A stretch of DNA of 64,000 nucleotides from Cyanophora paradoxa (Eukaryota; Glaucocystophyceae; Cyanophorales; Cyanophoraceae): assembly GCA_004431415.1 (NCBI GenBank), contig QPMI01000157.1, positions 186,001 to 250,000 of the forward strand. The letters are read 5' to 3'. A model generated the notes under the pieces. That model saw nothing but the letters and a program-made list of their open reading frames with translations, was not told the origin of the DNA and did no database searches. The translations under genes and the position numbers were made by a program. Below are positions 34,701 through 45,667 of this stretch, piece by piece. Position 1 is the stretch's first letter, and each line of letters opens with the position of its first letter.

Positions 34701-37405
34701 CAGCGCCGGCTTCGGCGGCTTCCCCGCCGCGTTCGTGAACGTCGACCTGCACCGGCCGTGCAGACTTTACTTTAGCACGGAATTCGAGCGCGCGCCGGGG
34801 CGGGCGCGGTGGACAGCGCGCGCACAGGAGGTAGCCGGCGCTCCACGGCAAGTAGTACACGAGCTGGCCTGGGCTCAGGCTGACCGACCGCGCCGCATAG
34901 CGCGCCGTCTGCGAGAGAGCATCGACCACAAAACAGGCTTCATCCCAATAGAGTCGCGTCAGGCACCTGCAGGCCCTTGACGTACTCGCCGAGCCAGGCG
35001 GCCGCGGGGCGGGCGATGGGCAAGCGTGCCGAGACGCCGAAGTTCATGAGGCCGACGTGGATGCCGCCTGCAGACACTCGCACGTTCGGCCGGAGAGCGC
35101 TGCGGGCGTTGCGGGCGGGGGACGGACCCTCGCAGTCGAAGGCGAGGAGCTTGGTGACGGGCTCCTTCTTGTCCATGACCACGCGGATGCCCGAGTACGC
35201 GATGTCCCGCCCTTGCTTGCGCGCCTCGGAGACGGCCGACTCCCCGCTCGCCAGCTTCCCTGCCCGCAGGTGTCATTGCGGAAGGGAAGCTACCGAGCGC
35301 GGGCCCAAGGCGGACCGTCCCAGGATGAGACCTGCGAGCAGACCGTGACGCCGGTCGTGTCCAAGGGCGCGACGCAGCCCATGATGTCCTTTGCGAGGTA
35401 CTGGTAGATCGGCCACTGGCTGCAGACGGAGCGTCAGCCCCACCGGCATGCTTGCAGCAGAGACGCAAGGCCAGGCCATTGTTGCGCACACGGACTCCAG
35501 TGAGAAGTACGGAGTTTTGAACGAGGGGGAGAACAAGGTGCTGTTGCGGTACAGCAGCTCGGCGTTGGCGGTCGCGGTGATGCCGAGCCTCGCTGCGGAA
35601 GGACCGGCCACGCATCAGCGCGCGCGGACGTTTCCAACGGGGCGAACGCACGGGCAGTGACGACGCAGGCCTTGTACGAGACGGTCTGCCGGGGCGGGGG
35701 TCACGAGAGGGGCGGGCCTGCGCAAGGAGCGCGGGGGGAGAGGGGCGCGCCTCGGTCGGGGCGAGGCCGTGGAGGGAGCGGTAGTAGTTGAGGAGGTCGC
35801 GCATCACGCCCGCCACCAGGCCCTCCGCGTCATCCCCGTCGTACATGCCCAGGCCCTGCCGCCCGCCGCGACGCCCTCGAGTTAGCATCTTACTGCTGGA
35901 GCAGGGGCCGGGCCGACGAGGGGCGGGGGGGATGGGGACCTTGAGGAAGGTGAAGACCTGCTTCTGCGTCGGGCTCTCGAAGACGTTGAGGCAGACGGAG
36001 CCCGTGTCAGACGCGCTCGCGCGGCAGTCCGCGTCGCTCTGGCGCCCTCTTCAGCAGCGGATCGGACCGCGGCCGCGGCCGGGACCGGCCTGCAAGTCGC
36101 CGGGCACGCGGCAATTGAAGGCTTTCGGGATCGGGCGCACCGAGCAGGGGCGGAGGAAGTGGGAGCACATGCTGCCCTCGCAGCCGATCGAGATGAAGGG
36201 CAGGCTCGTCGCCGGGCAGAGCTCGTACGCGACCTAATGTTATGCCGTACGGGCGTCAGAGAAATCGCCGAGAACTAAAACTGATAGCGACTATAGCTAA
36301 CTACGGGCTCGTCGCTTAAGCTTTCTATAGTCTGAAGCTAGCACATTAATATATTCTATAATTAATTATTCAAAATTAAAAGATATACTCAATTACCTTG
36401 AACACGGCTCCGACGGTGGCGCGGGCGTCGATGGTCATGAAGCAGGGCCCGTTCCCAGAACAAGTGTCTGATCACGTGGCAAAGTCAGCAGCGCGCTCGA
36501 TCGCGATTGCGAGTCTGGAGCCCATGCATGTATGCATATATATGGCCAGCGCGCACCGGGGAGCCAGGCCTGCGGGGAGGGGTTGGCGTTGTAGAACGCG
36601 TTCCAGAAGAATGGGAGGCCCATGTACGTCTTGCGCATCGCCTTCCGCGCCGCCTCCGGCAGAACTGCACGGGGCCGACCGCGACCGAGAAAGCGCGCGT
36701 CAGCACACATATGCATACAGCTGCAGCCGATCGCGAGAAGGCCTGGGTGGGCGGGTCGCGCACTGGCGAAGCCCTTGCGGGCGACGGCGCGGAAGACGTT
36801 GACGACGGCCTGGGGCCCGAAGCCCCAGCCGGTCGCCCAGTCGGAGTCCGTGAGCTGCGAGGAGGAGCCCGCCTGCTCCCGCTCCATCATGCACTTGAAC
36901 CGGTCCTTCAGCTTTTCTGCGCGCCCCGGCCCCGTCGGGCCGGGCCCCCGGCCGCAGCTGCAGGCCGCCGGCCCCGGGACGGATATATGTCTCATATGTA
37001 TATACGGATCATCGGATGATCCGACGATCATGATCATATACGTATATACATGCATGATCAAGCGTGCGGGCCGGCGCCTAGCCATAGCTATATATATAGG
37101 GGCGGCCGCTCGCGGCCGCAGGCATATGCATTCATACTATATGATCTTAACCGAAATACGCATTGGGGCGCCGCGGCCGGCGCACTTGTGAAGAGCTCGG
37201 CGGTGCCGGAGCCCTTGAGGAGGCGGCTGAGGTCGAGGCTTGCGTTCATGAAACCGGTGGGGAAGGCGTGCAGGCGGGCGCCGCAGTCGAGGCGGAGGAG
37301 CTCGTTCCCGACGGCCGCCGGCGCCGGCGGTGCCGAAGCCGACGAGGCCTCCGCGCACGGCGCGAGGGCGACCGCCGCTATCACCAGCCCGATCGCGAGG
37401 ACCAT
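28796..37405 (-). CDS. Large secreted / type I membrane protein with Cys-rich and SEA-like segments, multi-exon
   Basis: Function unknown; probably cell-surface. The start at 37,405 gives a signal peptide (MVLAIGLVIAAVALAPCAEA). Coding blocks on minus then run left: GNELLRLDCGARLHAFPTGF (about 37,300), SQLTDSDWATGWGFGPQAVV (36,830), RKTYMGLPFFWNAFYNANPS (36,620), GCEGSMCSHFLRPC (36,170), GMYDGDDAEGLVAGVMRDLL (35,820), APLEEFLGLPVGFIRLYDLI (34,180), HYKRVSVGLQNVGVRFKDAS (33,855), FNGGLINNCSASLDVRP (32,520). A Cys-rich region (CSCSPSGGTCLRK, CSGGTCECNEG, CYDGPTCACNDG) spans 31,540-31,830. Near the C-terminus are SEA-like pieces (LPAASLSMNVTLALG; FTAEKQVKFLQAIARQFKIP). A membrane span follows (GAIIGGVVGGVGGAALIAAV, 29,050), then a basic tail ending TFGTSVHL. 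The last intron keeps frame across the membrane span. Whether this is one gene or two is not certain. Confidence 0.6.
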
Positions 37406-39752
37406 CGCGAAAGTCAACGAGTGCGCCTGAAGCGTGCGCACGCCGCGCCTGGGGCGATATCGATCCCGCCCGCAAGTCATGATTTCGCCGATCGCGAGTC
37501 GCCTCGATCCTGAGTCCAGGCTACCGGTGCTTAGCGCTAGCTAGCTTATCAGGCTAGTCCAGGCTACCGGTGGTATACGCGTATCGATACTATGATTTTC
37601 GATGATCCGCCGATGCGGTTAGCACTGCGGCATGCGCAGTGACTTACGAAGTTAGCACTCACTGAGAGACAGCGGCCCAGCGATAGATCGAAATACGTAT
37701 ACTAGCTATCGTATCCGATCTTATACGTATGCGTACGTACGTATACGTACTGAGTAAGGATGGATCGTAAACGTATATATACCGGTACGTTTACGTATAT
37801 ACAACTAAAAGAACTGGCCCGGCTGCCCGAGAAATCGGCGGGCTGGCCCGGGGGTCAAAGCCTTATCCGATGATCATATTAGTATGCCAGCCGGCCAGCT
37901 GGTCGACCAGACCAGCGGCCATACTATGATACTCCCAGTATCCGATCCCTACCGGACCAGTAGTAGTACCGGACCAGCTGGCAGGACCGGTACGTCACGG
38001 CGTATACCGGTACCCGCGGCGCCGGCCCGCCGCGCGGGGGCCCGCGGCCGGCCGGGCGCGCGCGGCCGCCGGGGCCGGCGCCGGGCCGGCCGGCCGCGGG
38101 GCCGGCCCCGGCCGCCGGGCGGCCCGGCCGGGGATCGGACCGTCGTCGGAGCCGGGCCGGCGGGGGGCCGGGCCCGGGGGGCCGCCGCCGGCCCGCGCGC
38201 CGGGCCCCGGCCCCCGGGGCTGATCCGGCTGATTCGCGTCACTGCGTCAGGCCACTGATCGGCTCCGATCGTGATCGCAGGATCCGCGCGGCTCAGACGC
38301 CCGGCCGGATCAACGGCCCCACAGAATCTACGGGAAACTTGGCATCTTGAATGACAAAAGCGCTCAGGCGGGCCTGAGGCGGCTAGTGGCTCAGTGAAAC
38401 CGATGAATGAAAGAAGTCCCACTGAGTCAAAATGTGACTATCACTGAGTCGACATCCGATGATCAGAAGTTAAGATATGGCCCGGCGCGGCGCCAATTGC
38501 AACTTCCGCCAAGGAGATATGACGCTCCCAAATTAATATTATGTCGTGCGGGGACTCCGAGGGACTCCCGGGAGCCGGGAGGCTGGGCCGCCGGGCCAGC
38601 CCGCCGGGCCGCCTGAGCCCGGCCGATCGAAAAGTCCAAAACCACTGGGCCAGCGGCGCAGCGGCGCGGCGGCAGCGCCGGCCGCTGGCCCGGCCGCGAT
38701 ATCCGATCATCGGATGATCGATGCACCGACGCAGCACCGTACGCGTGGCACCGGCCCGGCCGGCCGCAGCGTGGGGCCTCCGCCCCACTGTTTTTTATTG
38801 CTCAATTCGGACCGGTCCGGTCTTGCACGGTAAATATTAAGGTCTGCACTTTAATTATTATGTCGTCCCCAAATTATGTCGCCGAAAACTTGACATGACG
38901 ACATAATTTGGGGACGACATAGCAGGGCGTGCTTAGTGCTACCCCCCAATTTACCGCCCCATACGTTACGTATGATACGTATACAAGTAGTATATCGATC
39001 GCGACTCGCGATCGCGAGTCATGCTGCCTCATGCATATGCTGCTGAGTTATGCACTAGTACTAGTACTACTGTAGAACGGAAAATATTTACTATACGGTA
39101 TATTGTTACGCGTAAAGTGAGGGGTACCGGTGCCCGGGTAGGGGGGACAGGCTCATGATCAGAGCCTCTATATATCAGACAGCCTTTATAGTTTGCGCGG
39201 GAACAAGCATGTGCGAGAGGTGCCATCACTGCCATGGCCAGGCCTAGGGGGCGGGCGGGCAGGGGCGCGGGGGGCGGGGGGCCGGGCCTCCGCTGGCGCC
39301 CGCTATAGCTAATTATAAGGGAGGGTTCGGCCGGCACCGGAAAATAATAACAGTACCGTAAACTTGAAAACAGCTATTTTCACAAATCCGCAAATATTTC
39401 TGTGCCGCAAATATTACCCGAAGTCTGTACGTATACGTACTACGTAGTACAGTACTAGTACTGGGAGTAGTATAGTCTAGTACTACGTATACGTGGACGT
39501 CGACTCGCCGGACTCGGGCCGGCGTGCTGTGCCACAGGCCTACAGCGCTAGCTCAGCGGCTGCAGTGTTCGGATCATCGATATCGGATCGGATATACTAT
39601 GATACACACTATCATAGTATCATAGCCTGGCCATGGAGCTTCAGGCCGCCGGGCGACCGGTGGACCGTCGGACCATCAAATCGCACTAGTACTGCGGCAT
39701 TTGCAATTTCAACTTGCAACTTGCCGGCCGATAGATCGAGCGCTAGCTAAAG
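37406..39752. other. Palindrome-dense intergenic region, no gene seen
   Basis: No coding signal stands out. The sequence is saturated with short self-complementary words (TACGTA, GATC, CCGG, CGATCG, CTAG). Examples are the 18-bp palindrome GACTCGCGATCGCGAGTC (39,003-39,020) and runs such as TACGTATGCGTACGTACGTA (from 37,725). A 17-bp direct repeat, AGTCCAGGCTACCGGTG, occurs near 37,512 and 37,556. Between about 38,020 and 38,225 the sequence is almost only G and C. Confidence 0.6.
38859..38921. repeat. 23-bp perfect inverted repeat with a 17-base loop
   Basis: Left arm 38,859-38,881 (starts TATGTCGTCCCC) and right arm 38,899-38,921 (ends GGGGACGACATA) are exact reverse complements. In RNA this would be a strong hairpin. 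It could be a small MITE-like remnant or a hairpin RNA source. Confidence 0.8.
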
Positions 39753-41321
39753 ATGTGGAGCGCGGGGCCAGCAGCCCCGGCAGATCTGCGCGCTTTCGCA
39801 TTCAGCGGAGCCGCGGGCGCGGACGATGTTCAAGTCGACGTTCAGCAGGTGCGATCGCGATTTGCAATTGCAAGGCGCCCTGCAGACGTGCACGTATTCA
39901 TTACGGTTGATCATGAGCTTTGCATGGCGAATCGATCGCGAAGGTCCCGGCATCTGCGATGCCAACGTTGGGCTCTGTGTCCGAGGCGCCGGCGGAACGC
40001 GTGTATGTGCATGCGCAGTTTCACGGCTCCGCGGCCGCTTCCGCCGTACCGGTGCATTCAAGCGCTCAACTCTGTCTGATGACTTGCAGTAAACATATAT
40101 TGATCTGATGATCGCCTCATGATCAGCAGATCGAACGTACGCGTCCGGAACCCGCGGCCGCGAAGAAACGTGTGCGGGACTACAGCTTGGCGCCACTCCC
40201 CGACCCGCGGTCCGAGGAACCGGTTCCCATCCGCTACTACGACGCGTGCGCATGCGCTCACGATTGTGCCCTAAATTCAGAATCCGAGGTTACAGCGCTT
40301 CTGTCTTACTTTTGGCCCGCGCAGCGTCCTTAGCTTTGCGCGGGGCGTCGACGTCTGCGTCGCCGCGGCGTCGTCCCTCGCCTCGGCCCTCGAGCGGCAT
40401 AGCCTGAAAGTGCCTCCTACCCCTCTCCGAGGCTCCCCTTTCCCTGGGACCCCCTCTCCCCGGTCCGCTCCCACTGGACCCCGTATAGCTAATCCTCATT
40501 CAGTGCTGGTACGATGACGACGTCGCCGAAATCAACGGCGAGATCAAGAACCTCGCCAGGCTCGCCGCTCCTCAAGTTATAATTGATTATATAATTAGTC
40601 GCGATCGGTTACATTATTTATGTGCCCGCGCCGATTCGCTTGTACCCGCAGGCGTAAGGAGATTGCGGCGGCCATCGAGGGCTGTGATTGCTTTGTCGTC
40701 GTTGCCACGCCCGGTACCCCTTTTAACCCCCGCCTTCTCCCTCACCGCACCTCGCAATTGCCACGTGCACTCCTCGTCCGTTCGGTCCCTCGAGCGCGCC
40801 TCTCTCGAGCGCGGACGATGTTGATATGATCATGTGCCGCCCGGAAGTGGGCGGCACAATCATGAGTGTGACTGGAGATCTTTAGTCACACTCATCAACA
40901 TCGACATCGTCCCCCCCTTCGCGATCGCACCCGCCTTAAGCTTGATCATGAGCTTCCTACTCTCCCCCGCTCCTCCTCCTCCTCCTCCTCCCGGGGACTC
41001 ACCCCAGCTTGTAGTTACCCGTCGCGGCTCCCTCAGTCCGGTCCCTCTTTGTCAGCTTACCCTTATATGTCGCCCGCTTTCGTGTCCGCGCAGAGTGGTT
41101 CCAGTCGCCGTGCGCCTCGAGTCTGCTGCCTCCTGATCCCCCTTTTCCGTCTGAGCTTAAGCGTCGAGTTCAACGGTTCGCTCTGCAGGGCGTGCCTGAC
41201 GGAGCTAGAGCACGCGGCGTGGCTCGGCAAGCGCCTTGTCTCCTTTGCACCCGGCGGGCAGACGCTGCAAGCCCTTGAGCTCGGGGCCCGCGTTTCCGCA
41301 GCCTCGAGCAAAAAAATGTAA
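39753..41321 (+). CDS. TIR-domain protein, multi-exon, 3' part missing
   Basis: Six exons join in phase: 40,130-40,245, 40,325-40,409, 40,504-40,559, 40,652-40,713, 41,094-41,109 and 41,189 onward. They give a TIR domain: YYDAVLSFARG, ASALERHSLKCWYDDDVAEI, RRKEIAAAIEGCDCFVVVAT, PEWFQSP, ACLTELEHAAWLGKRLVSF. YDAVLSF matches the TIR start. The Glu in CLTEL sits where NAD-cleaving TIRs carry their catalytic Glu. One intron has a GC donor (40,560), and the 41,094 exon is only 16 bases. An exon from an ATG at 39,753 (MWSAGPAAPADLRAFAF) may be the start, but its link to 40,130 is unresolved. The frame ends at 41,321, a few codons after the sequence turns AT-rich, so the outer viral element probably cut the gene. 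Partner domains (WD40, NACHT and others are common) are not visible. Confidence 0.7.
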
Positions 41322-41413
41322 ATTGGGCATACTGCCCCACGAAATTATATATGGTAATAAAATCGAATAAACTTTAAACTTTTCGATATTCCACAAACGT
41401 TTCGACAAAACCA

Positions 41414-41513
41414 AATCAAAAACAAACCATTCACAGTAACCACACAAAACAAAACGTAAAATCTCAGTAAGCCTCAGTAACAACAATCGATGTTATATCA
41501 TAATCTCGGTTAT
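41414..41513. repeat. Terminal-repeat-like block at the left of the outer element
   Basis: Shares phrases in the same order with the inner element's terminal repeat: CAAAAACAAACCATTCACAG, TAACC, ATCTCAGTAAGCCTCAGTAA, TTATATCATAATCTCG. This supports both elements belonging to one family and marks the left end of the outer one. Confidence 0.7.
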
Positions 41514-41561
41514 TCCTCATTGATTGTTTCATATAAAAATAATCTGATAATCTGAATAAAA

Positions 41562-41924
41562 ATGGAAACCAAGCCACAACAACGCTTTTACATTTTCTCT
41601 CGATATGATGATCGCGAATCCGTGAAATCAAAAGGAGCAAAATGGGATTTTGAAAAGAAGCTATGGTTTGTTGAAGATGAAAACAGTGAGATCTTCAAAG
41701 AATTCCGAAAACTAACAGAAGACGAAATCAAATACATTAATGTTAAAATGTTTTGTCAAGTTGCTTTCAAAGACATCCAATTAGCGAAATCTTATGGTCT
41801 CAGATGGGACCCAATTCATAAGGGTTGGTATGTTAAAGGAATCCATTATAAAGAAATTTTCAAAGTGTTCAGACCTATCACGAAAATTGTTGAATCGAAA
41901 GATGGTTCATACCTCACAGCCTAA
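41562..41924 (+). CDS. DUF5710-like repeat protein
   Basis: 120 residues with two copies of a motif in which a short strand, an AKxxGxxWD core and a WYV-type ending recur: ESVKSKGAKWDFEKKLWFVE (residues ~19-38) and QLAKSYGLRWDPIHKGWYVK (~73-92). This is the DUF5710 pattern, known from plasmid, phage and viral proteins, often fused to DNA-processing enzymes. Its role here is unknown. It is the only outer-element gene left of the integrase and is transcribed convergently with it: its stop overlaps the integrase stop region by four bases. The inner element has an unrelated gene in this position. Confidence 0.75.
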   Translation: METKPQQRFYIFSRYDDRESVKSKGAKWDFEKKLWFVEDENSEIFKEFRKLTEDEIKYINVKMFCQVAFKDIQLAKSYGLRWDPIHKGWYVKGIHYKEIFKVFRPITKIVESKDGSYLTA

Positions 41925-42979
41925 CGTCTAGTCAACCCGCTTCGTAAATTATACCTCTTCCTAACTACTTTGCTCCTATTGGGCTTGATACCCTCTTTTG
42001 CTACTAATCTATTTACCTTCGTTGTTTTTTTCACTCGCTCCACACGCTTCTGTGTGGGAATCTTAACAATTGCTGCCTTATCTACTTTTTGCAACTCGTT
42101 CAGTTTAAAGTTTCGTTTTACTTCCTTTGGACTCTCTCCCTCATTCTCTTCCAATAAACTAAATCGATTACCTACCTTGCCTGCTACTTTATACACTTGT
42201 TTGCTGTATCTTGCTCCTTCTTTATCGAAAGTCTTCTTTTCAGTTACAGCTCGAACATAATCTCCCTCCTTTACTGTTGGGCTACCTTCTTTAATACGTT
42301 TGTTATGCAATGCATCACGCAAATATATGAACGATTCTTTCTCGTTATTCCCATACACTGCATTGGGTGAATCATTCTTTAGGGAAGTGTGTGGACTGTT
42401 GTTGTAAGTTGCCAGAACCTGTTTGTAATAATCAGTCCATTTTGGGTTCCCACTCGAAACTATTGCTTTTCTCAAATATTGTTTAAAAGTTCTGGTGAAC
42501 CTATCGATAATACCAAGTTTATCACCTACTGTGATGTGGTCATTCTTAGCTACATCAGTGTAGAGTGTAACATTGTTTTCCTCACACCATTTCCTATAAA
42601 TCTCAGCAGAGAACTCATTGTCTCCTGAGATAGCACTAACCTTGCCTGCCTCAACTTTGAACCTGTTGAAAATATCGATTTTCGAATCCTTTGGCTTGAA
42701 AGGGTATACAAATGCTTTCCGACTCAATATATCGACAAATCCCAGCATCCTATCCACTCCATGTGTTGCTGTCTTGTAGCTTTTGAAATAAATCACATCA
42801 ACCTGAAAGGAATTGGGTGGAGCAATGATCCGCAAGAAAGACTTTTGCTTTTTGGGCTTCTTAAAGATCTGCTCAAGCTCTTGATTTTTAAAACGCTTTC
42901 TTAGTTCTTCCTCATCAAATGTGATACCTTCTTTAATCAATTTCTGTCGATACTTGGTATAACTCAGAACCTGGTCCAT
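41921..42979 (-). CDS. RVE-family integrase of the outer element
   Basis: 352 residues. It would catalyse insertion of viral DNA into host DNA. The RNase-H-fold core shows the first Asp in FQVDVIYF (about residue 59) and the second in SGDNEFS (~120). The usual third-position region reads LGIIDRFTRTFKQYL (~159), where retroviral-type integrases normally have Glu in a ERFNRT-like phrase; here it is Asp. The C-terminal part (about 225-290) resembles the SH3-like DNA-binding region, and the tail is very basic, ending RYNLRSGLTRR. No clear N-terminal zinc finger is visible. The ATG lies only 5 bases from the PolB stop, suggesting co-transcription. The reading frame is intact. Confidence 0.85.
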   Translation of the reverse strand: MDQVLSYTKYRQKLIKEGITFDEEELRKRFKNQELEQIFKKPKKQKSFLRIIAPPNSFQVDVIYFKSYKTATHGVDRMLGFVDILSRKAFVYPFKPKDSKIDIFNRFKVEAGKVSAISGDNEFSAEIYRKWCEENNVTLYTDVAKNDHITVGDKLGIIDRFTRTFKQYLRKAIVSSGNPKWTDYYKQVLATYNNSPHTSLKNDSPNAVYGNNEKESFIYLRDALHNKRIKEGSPTVKEGDYVRAVTEKKTFDKEGARYSKQVYKVAGKVGNRFSLLEENEGESPKEVKRNFKLNELQKVDKAAIVKIPTQKRVERVKKTTKVNRLVAKEGIKPNRSKVVRKRYNLRSGLTRR

Positions 42980-42984
42980 CCTTA

Positions 42985-45267
42985 TTATAGTGTTGTTTTT
43001 GTTTTATAGTGTCCAATCGCAAGAGTAGTATAGAGGTCCTCACAAAGATACCTCTTAGTATCGAGCGCATTGAATGCCTTTTCTTCATTTCCTGCGTTGT
43101 TACCTCGTGGTTCTTTGATCGGAAACCTCGAACTGTTACTTTCTCCCGCTCCTTCATTGGATACATGACAGTGTTGTAGAATTGTAGGAACTCTAACCTA
43201 TTCTGCACTACTGACCGCTGAACTCCCTTCAACTTCTTAACCTTACTATCAATAACATCAGCTTCCGTAGCATTCGACTTCACTCTTAACAAATCCTTCA
43301 ACTTGTCAGCAATCACCTGTTTTACATTTTCTTCTGATCCCAGAGCCTTAACATTCAACTCCTTCTCGTAGGAGTATGCTTTTGGTTTGTAACCAGCAAA
43401 CCTTGTAACGAGATAATCACCACAATCATCCTTGAACAAACCGGGAACCTTTTTATTTTAGGGTTGTAACAGATGTGGGATTTGCTGTAATCAGACTGAT
43501 CAAACCAATGAGAATCCTCAATCATGTCTTTGTAGATATCGTCAGTCTCAATCAGATAATACAGGGAATCTGTATCAGTCATGAGCAGCTTGGCTGATCC
43601 AGGTCCATACTTCACCATGATGTAATCGTAATGGAAACGATACATGATTAGTTTGGACAGATCCAAGATAGCCTGACCAACATAAATGGGTTTATCCAAC
43701 ATAATAGAACCCTTATAGAACTCTAAAGCAGTAAGATTCTCATTGATAATCTTCACTGTCTTCAACAATGGATTGCCGTTGTGTTTGAGCTGCACCCTGG
43801 GATCGTTGCAAAGCTTTATGTTACTTCGCTTGCGAACGTTCTCCATGGTCTTTCCGAAAACTGAGTTATTCATGAGTTTGTAGAAATCTTTCTCGAAATC
43901 ATTACGAGCTTGCGTCCGCAGTCCGGTATTGAAATCGATGTATGGTCTCAGCCACTCAGATTGATCATACATAATCCCACGATGAACCTTTGTTACCTTC
44001 AATCCTTTTGAGATGTAGTACTGCAAGTTTTTGATGTGTAGGATGTAATTGGTCTTGTTCATCAGATTGGGAACCAACTTACGAGTCTGGGGTAGTTTTT
44101 CATCACCAATCATTTCAAGCTGTGTTGGTGAAATCATTGACTTGGTGATTATTAGAGATTCGGGAGCAAGAGGTAAATCACTGTGAAGATCATGTAGGTG
44201 TTCTGGATATTCCAAGTCAACCTCCAAAGTTGCACCTCTATCACCTTCCACATCAAAGCCCATATAATCGAAATTCTCGATGTCATCAATCCACTCAAAT
44301 CCACCTCTGGGTAGCTTGAAACTCATCGCTTTCCCATACAGATTGTTGGCATCCCAAGTGGTGATATACTTTGTTGACTTTGATGGATCATAAGACTTCA
44401 TGTAGGGGTTATTAGCCTCTGCATAACGATTGGGAACCATGCAAACACCTCCACGAATTCCAAGTTCAAAGAATCTATACATTTCAGGGTCACTCAATTG
44501 CTCCAACTCCACACCTGTATATTTCAACATCGCGAACCATGACAGGTGAGGAGCTGAAATGAAATGGATAGGATCGATCTTATAATTACTGTAGCAAACA
44601 TTGCGGAATGTATTGAAAACGTCAGCAAGCAGAGCAACATCAGTAGAAAGATAGATATCGTGATAATCTCCGAGAGTTTTGCAGTTGAAAGCGTCCCATA
44701 CCCTCTGGCAATGCTTGTAGTCGGAGTCACTTAATTCAGTATCATTGAGTTTCGAGTAGAAAGCTTCTTTGGGAGGTAATTGGGTCTCACTGAGTTTCTC
44801 GAAGCTATCCAGGTAGTCGTAAGGGAAGTGTCCCTTTTGCATCAGTAGCTCTCGCTGTTCCTGTGAGTAATTTACAGAATCACACCACTCATTGGTGAAT
44901 TTGAAATTATTCTTACTGAGATTCTTTACCAGACCATCAAGGCTCGAAGCCATGAAATTCAAAGAGTCCATGAACTTGTATGGTCCCATATCGAATGCTA
45001 TGAACTTCTCAAAATTCTGGGCAATGCAACGAATTTCCTTACCAGGTTCATTGAAATTCAAAGCCTTCAGAATATAGTGTCCATCGTAACCTTTTAGATT
45101 GTGGAACACAACTGGGATCTTTGGATTGATCTTTCGTTTCAGATTGCAAGTATTGCAAGCTGCTCCAATGTAGTCTCCTGTAACGTGGTCGTGGTCTCTA
45201 ACCTTTTTAACTTGATATGTGTTACCATTATCATCGGTTACAGTAGCTCCAAACTCATCTCCACAGA
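42985..45267 (-). pseudogene. polB: PolB of the outer element, C-terminal part (split by insertion)
   Basis: C-terminal half of a protein-primed family-B DNA polymerase that would copy the viral genome from a terminal-protein primer. It begins at the insertion point with a zinc-knuckle/HNH-like stretch (RDHDHVTGDYIGAACNTCN, about 45,190), then the exonuclease region (YDGHYILKAL; DVALLADVF). Motif A is WDANNLYGKAM (44,345), motif B NNSVFGKTMENV (43,860) and motif C LMTDTDSLYY (43,570). Single-base frameshifts near 43,444 and 43,077, both in A-runs, interrupt the last 150 codons. The N-terminal half lies 11.7 kb away at 56,938-58,692. No start signal is expected at this broken end. Confidence 0.9.
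45263..45267. repeat. Target-site duplication ACAGA, left copy
   Basis: ACAGA directly precedes the inner element's left terminal repeat and matches 56,938-56,942 directly after its right terminal repeat. With one copy removed together with the insert, the PolB reading frame is continuous across the site. Confidence 0.8.
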
Positions 45268-45640
45268 AGCACTGCGCCGTGTCTCCAAAACAATACCCGC
45301 GAAAAAATCAAAAACAAATCAGAAAACAAACCATTCCCAGTAACCCAATCTTGAATATCAGTAAATCTCAGTAAGCCTCAGTAACAAAAATTTAATTAAT
45401 CGACGTTATATCATAATCTCGATTAATTATATCTTATCGCAGTTATATCTTTTTTATGCGCCGTGTCTCCAAAACAATTCCCAAGAAAAACAAACCATTC
45501 ACAGTAACCCAATTCCAAATCTCACTAAATCTCAGTAAGCCTCAGTAACAAAAATCGAATTTATCGAAGTTATATCTTAAATCTTATTTATCGAAGTTAT
45601 ATCATTATCTCGATTAATTATATTTAATCGAAGTTATATC
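45268..45640. repeat. Left terminal inverted repeat of the inner element
   Basis: Starts AGCACTGCGCCGTGTCTCC. It is built of tandem units of about 184-191 bp, each opening with GCGCCGTGTCTCC (45,274; 45,458; a truncated third at 45,649). Each unit contains ATCTCAGTAAGCCTCAGTAA and iteron-like copies of GAAGTTATATC. Such arrays could be origin or integrase binding sites. Confidence 0.9.
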
Positions 45641-45667
45641 CTTTTTATCCGCCGTGTCTCCCATCAA

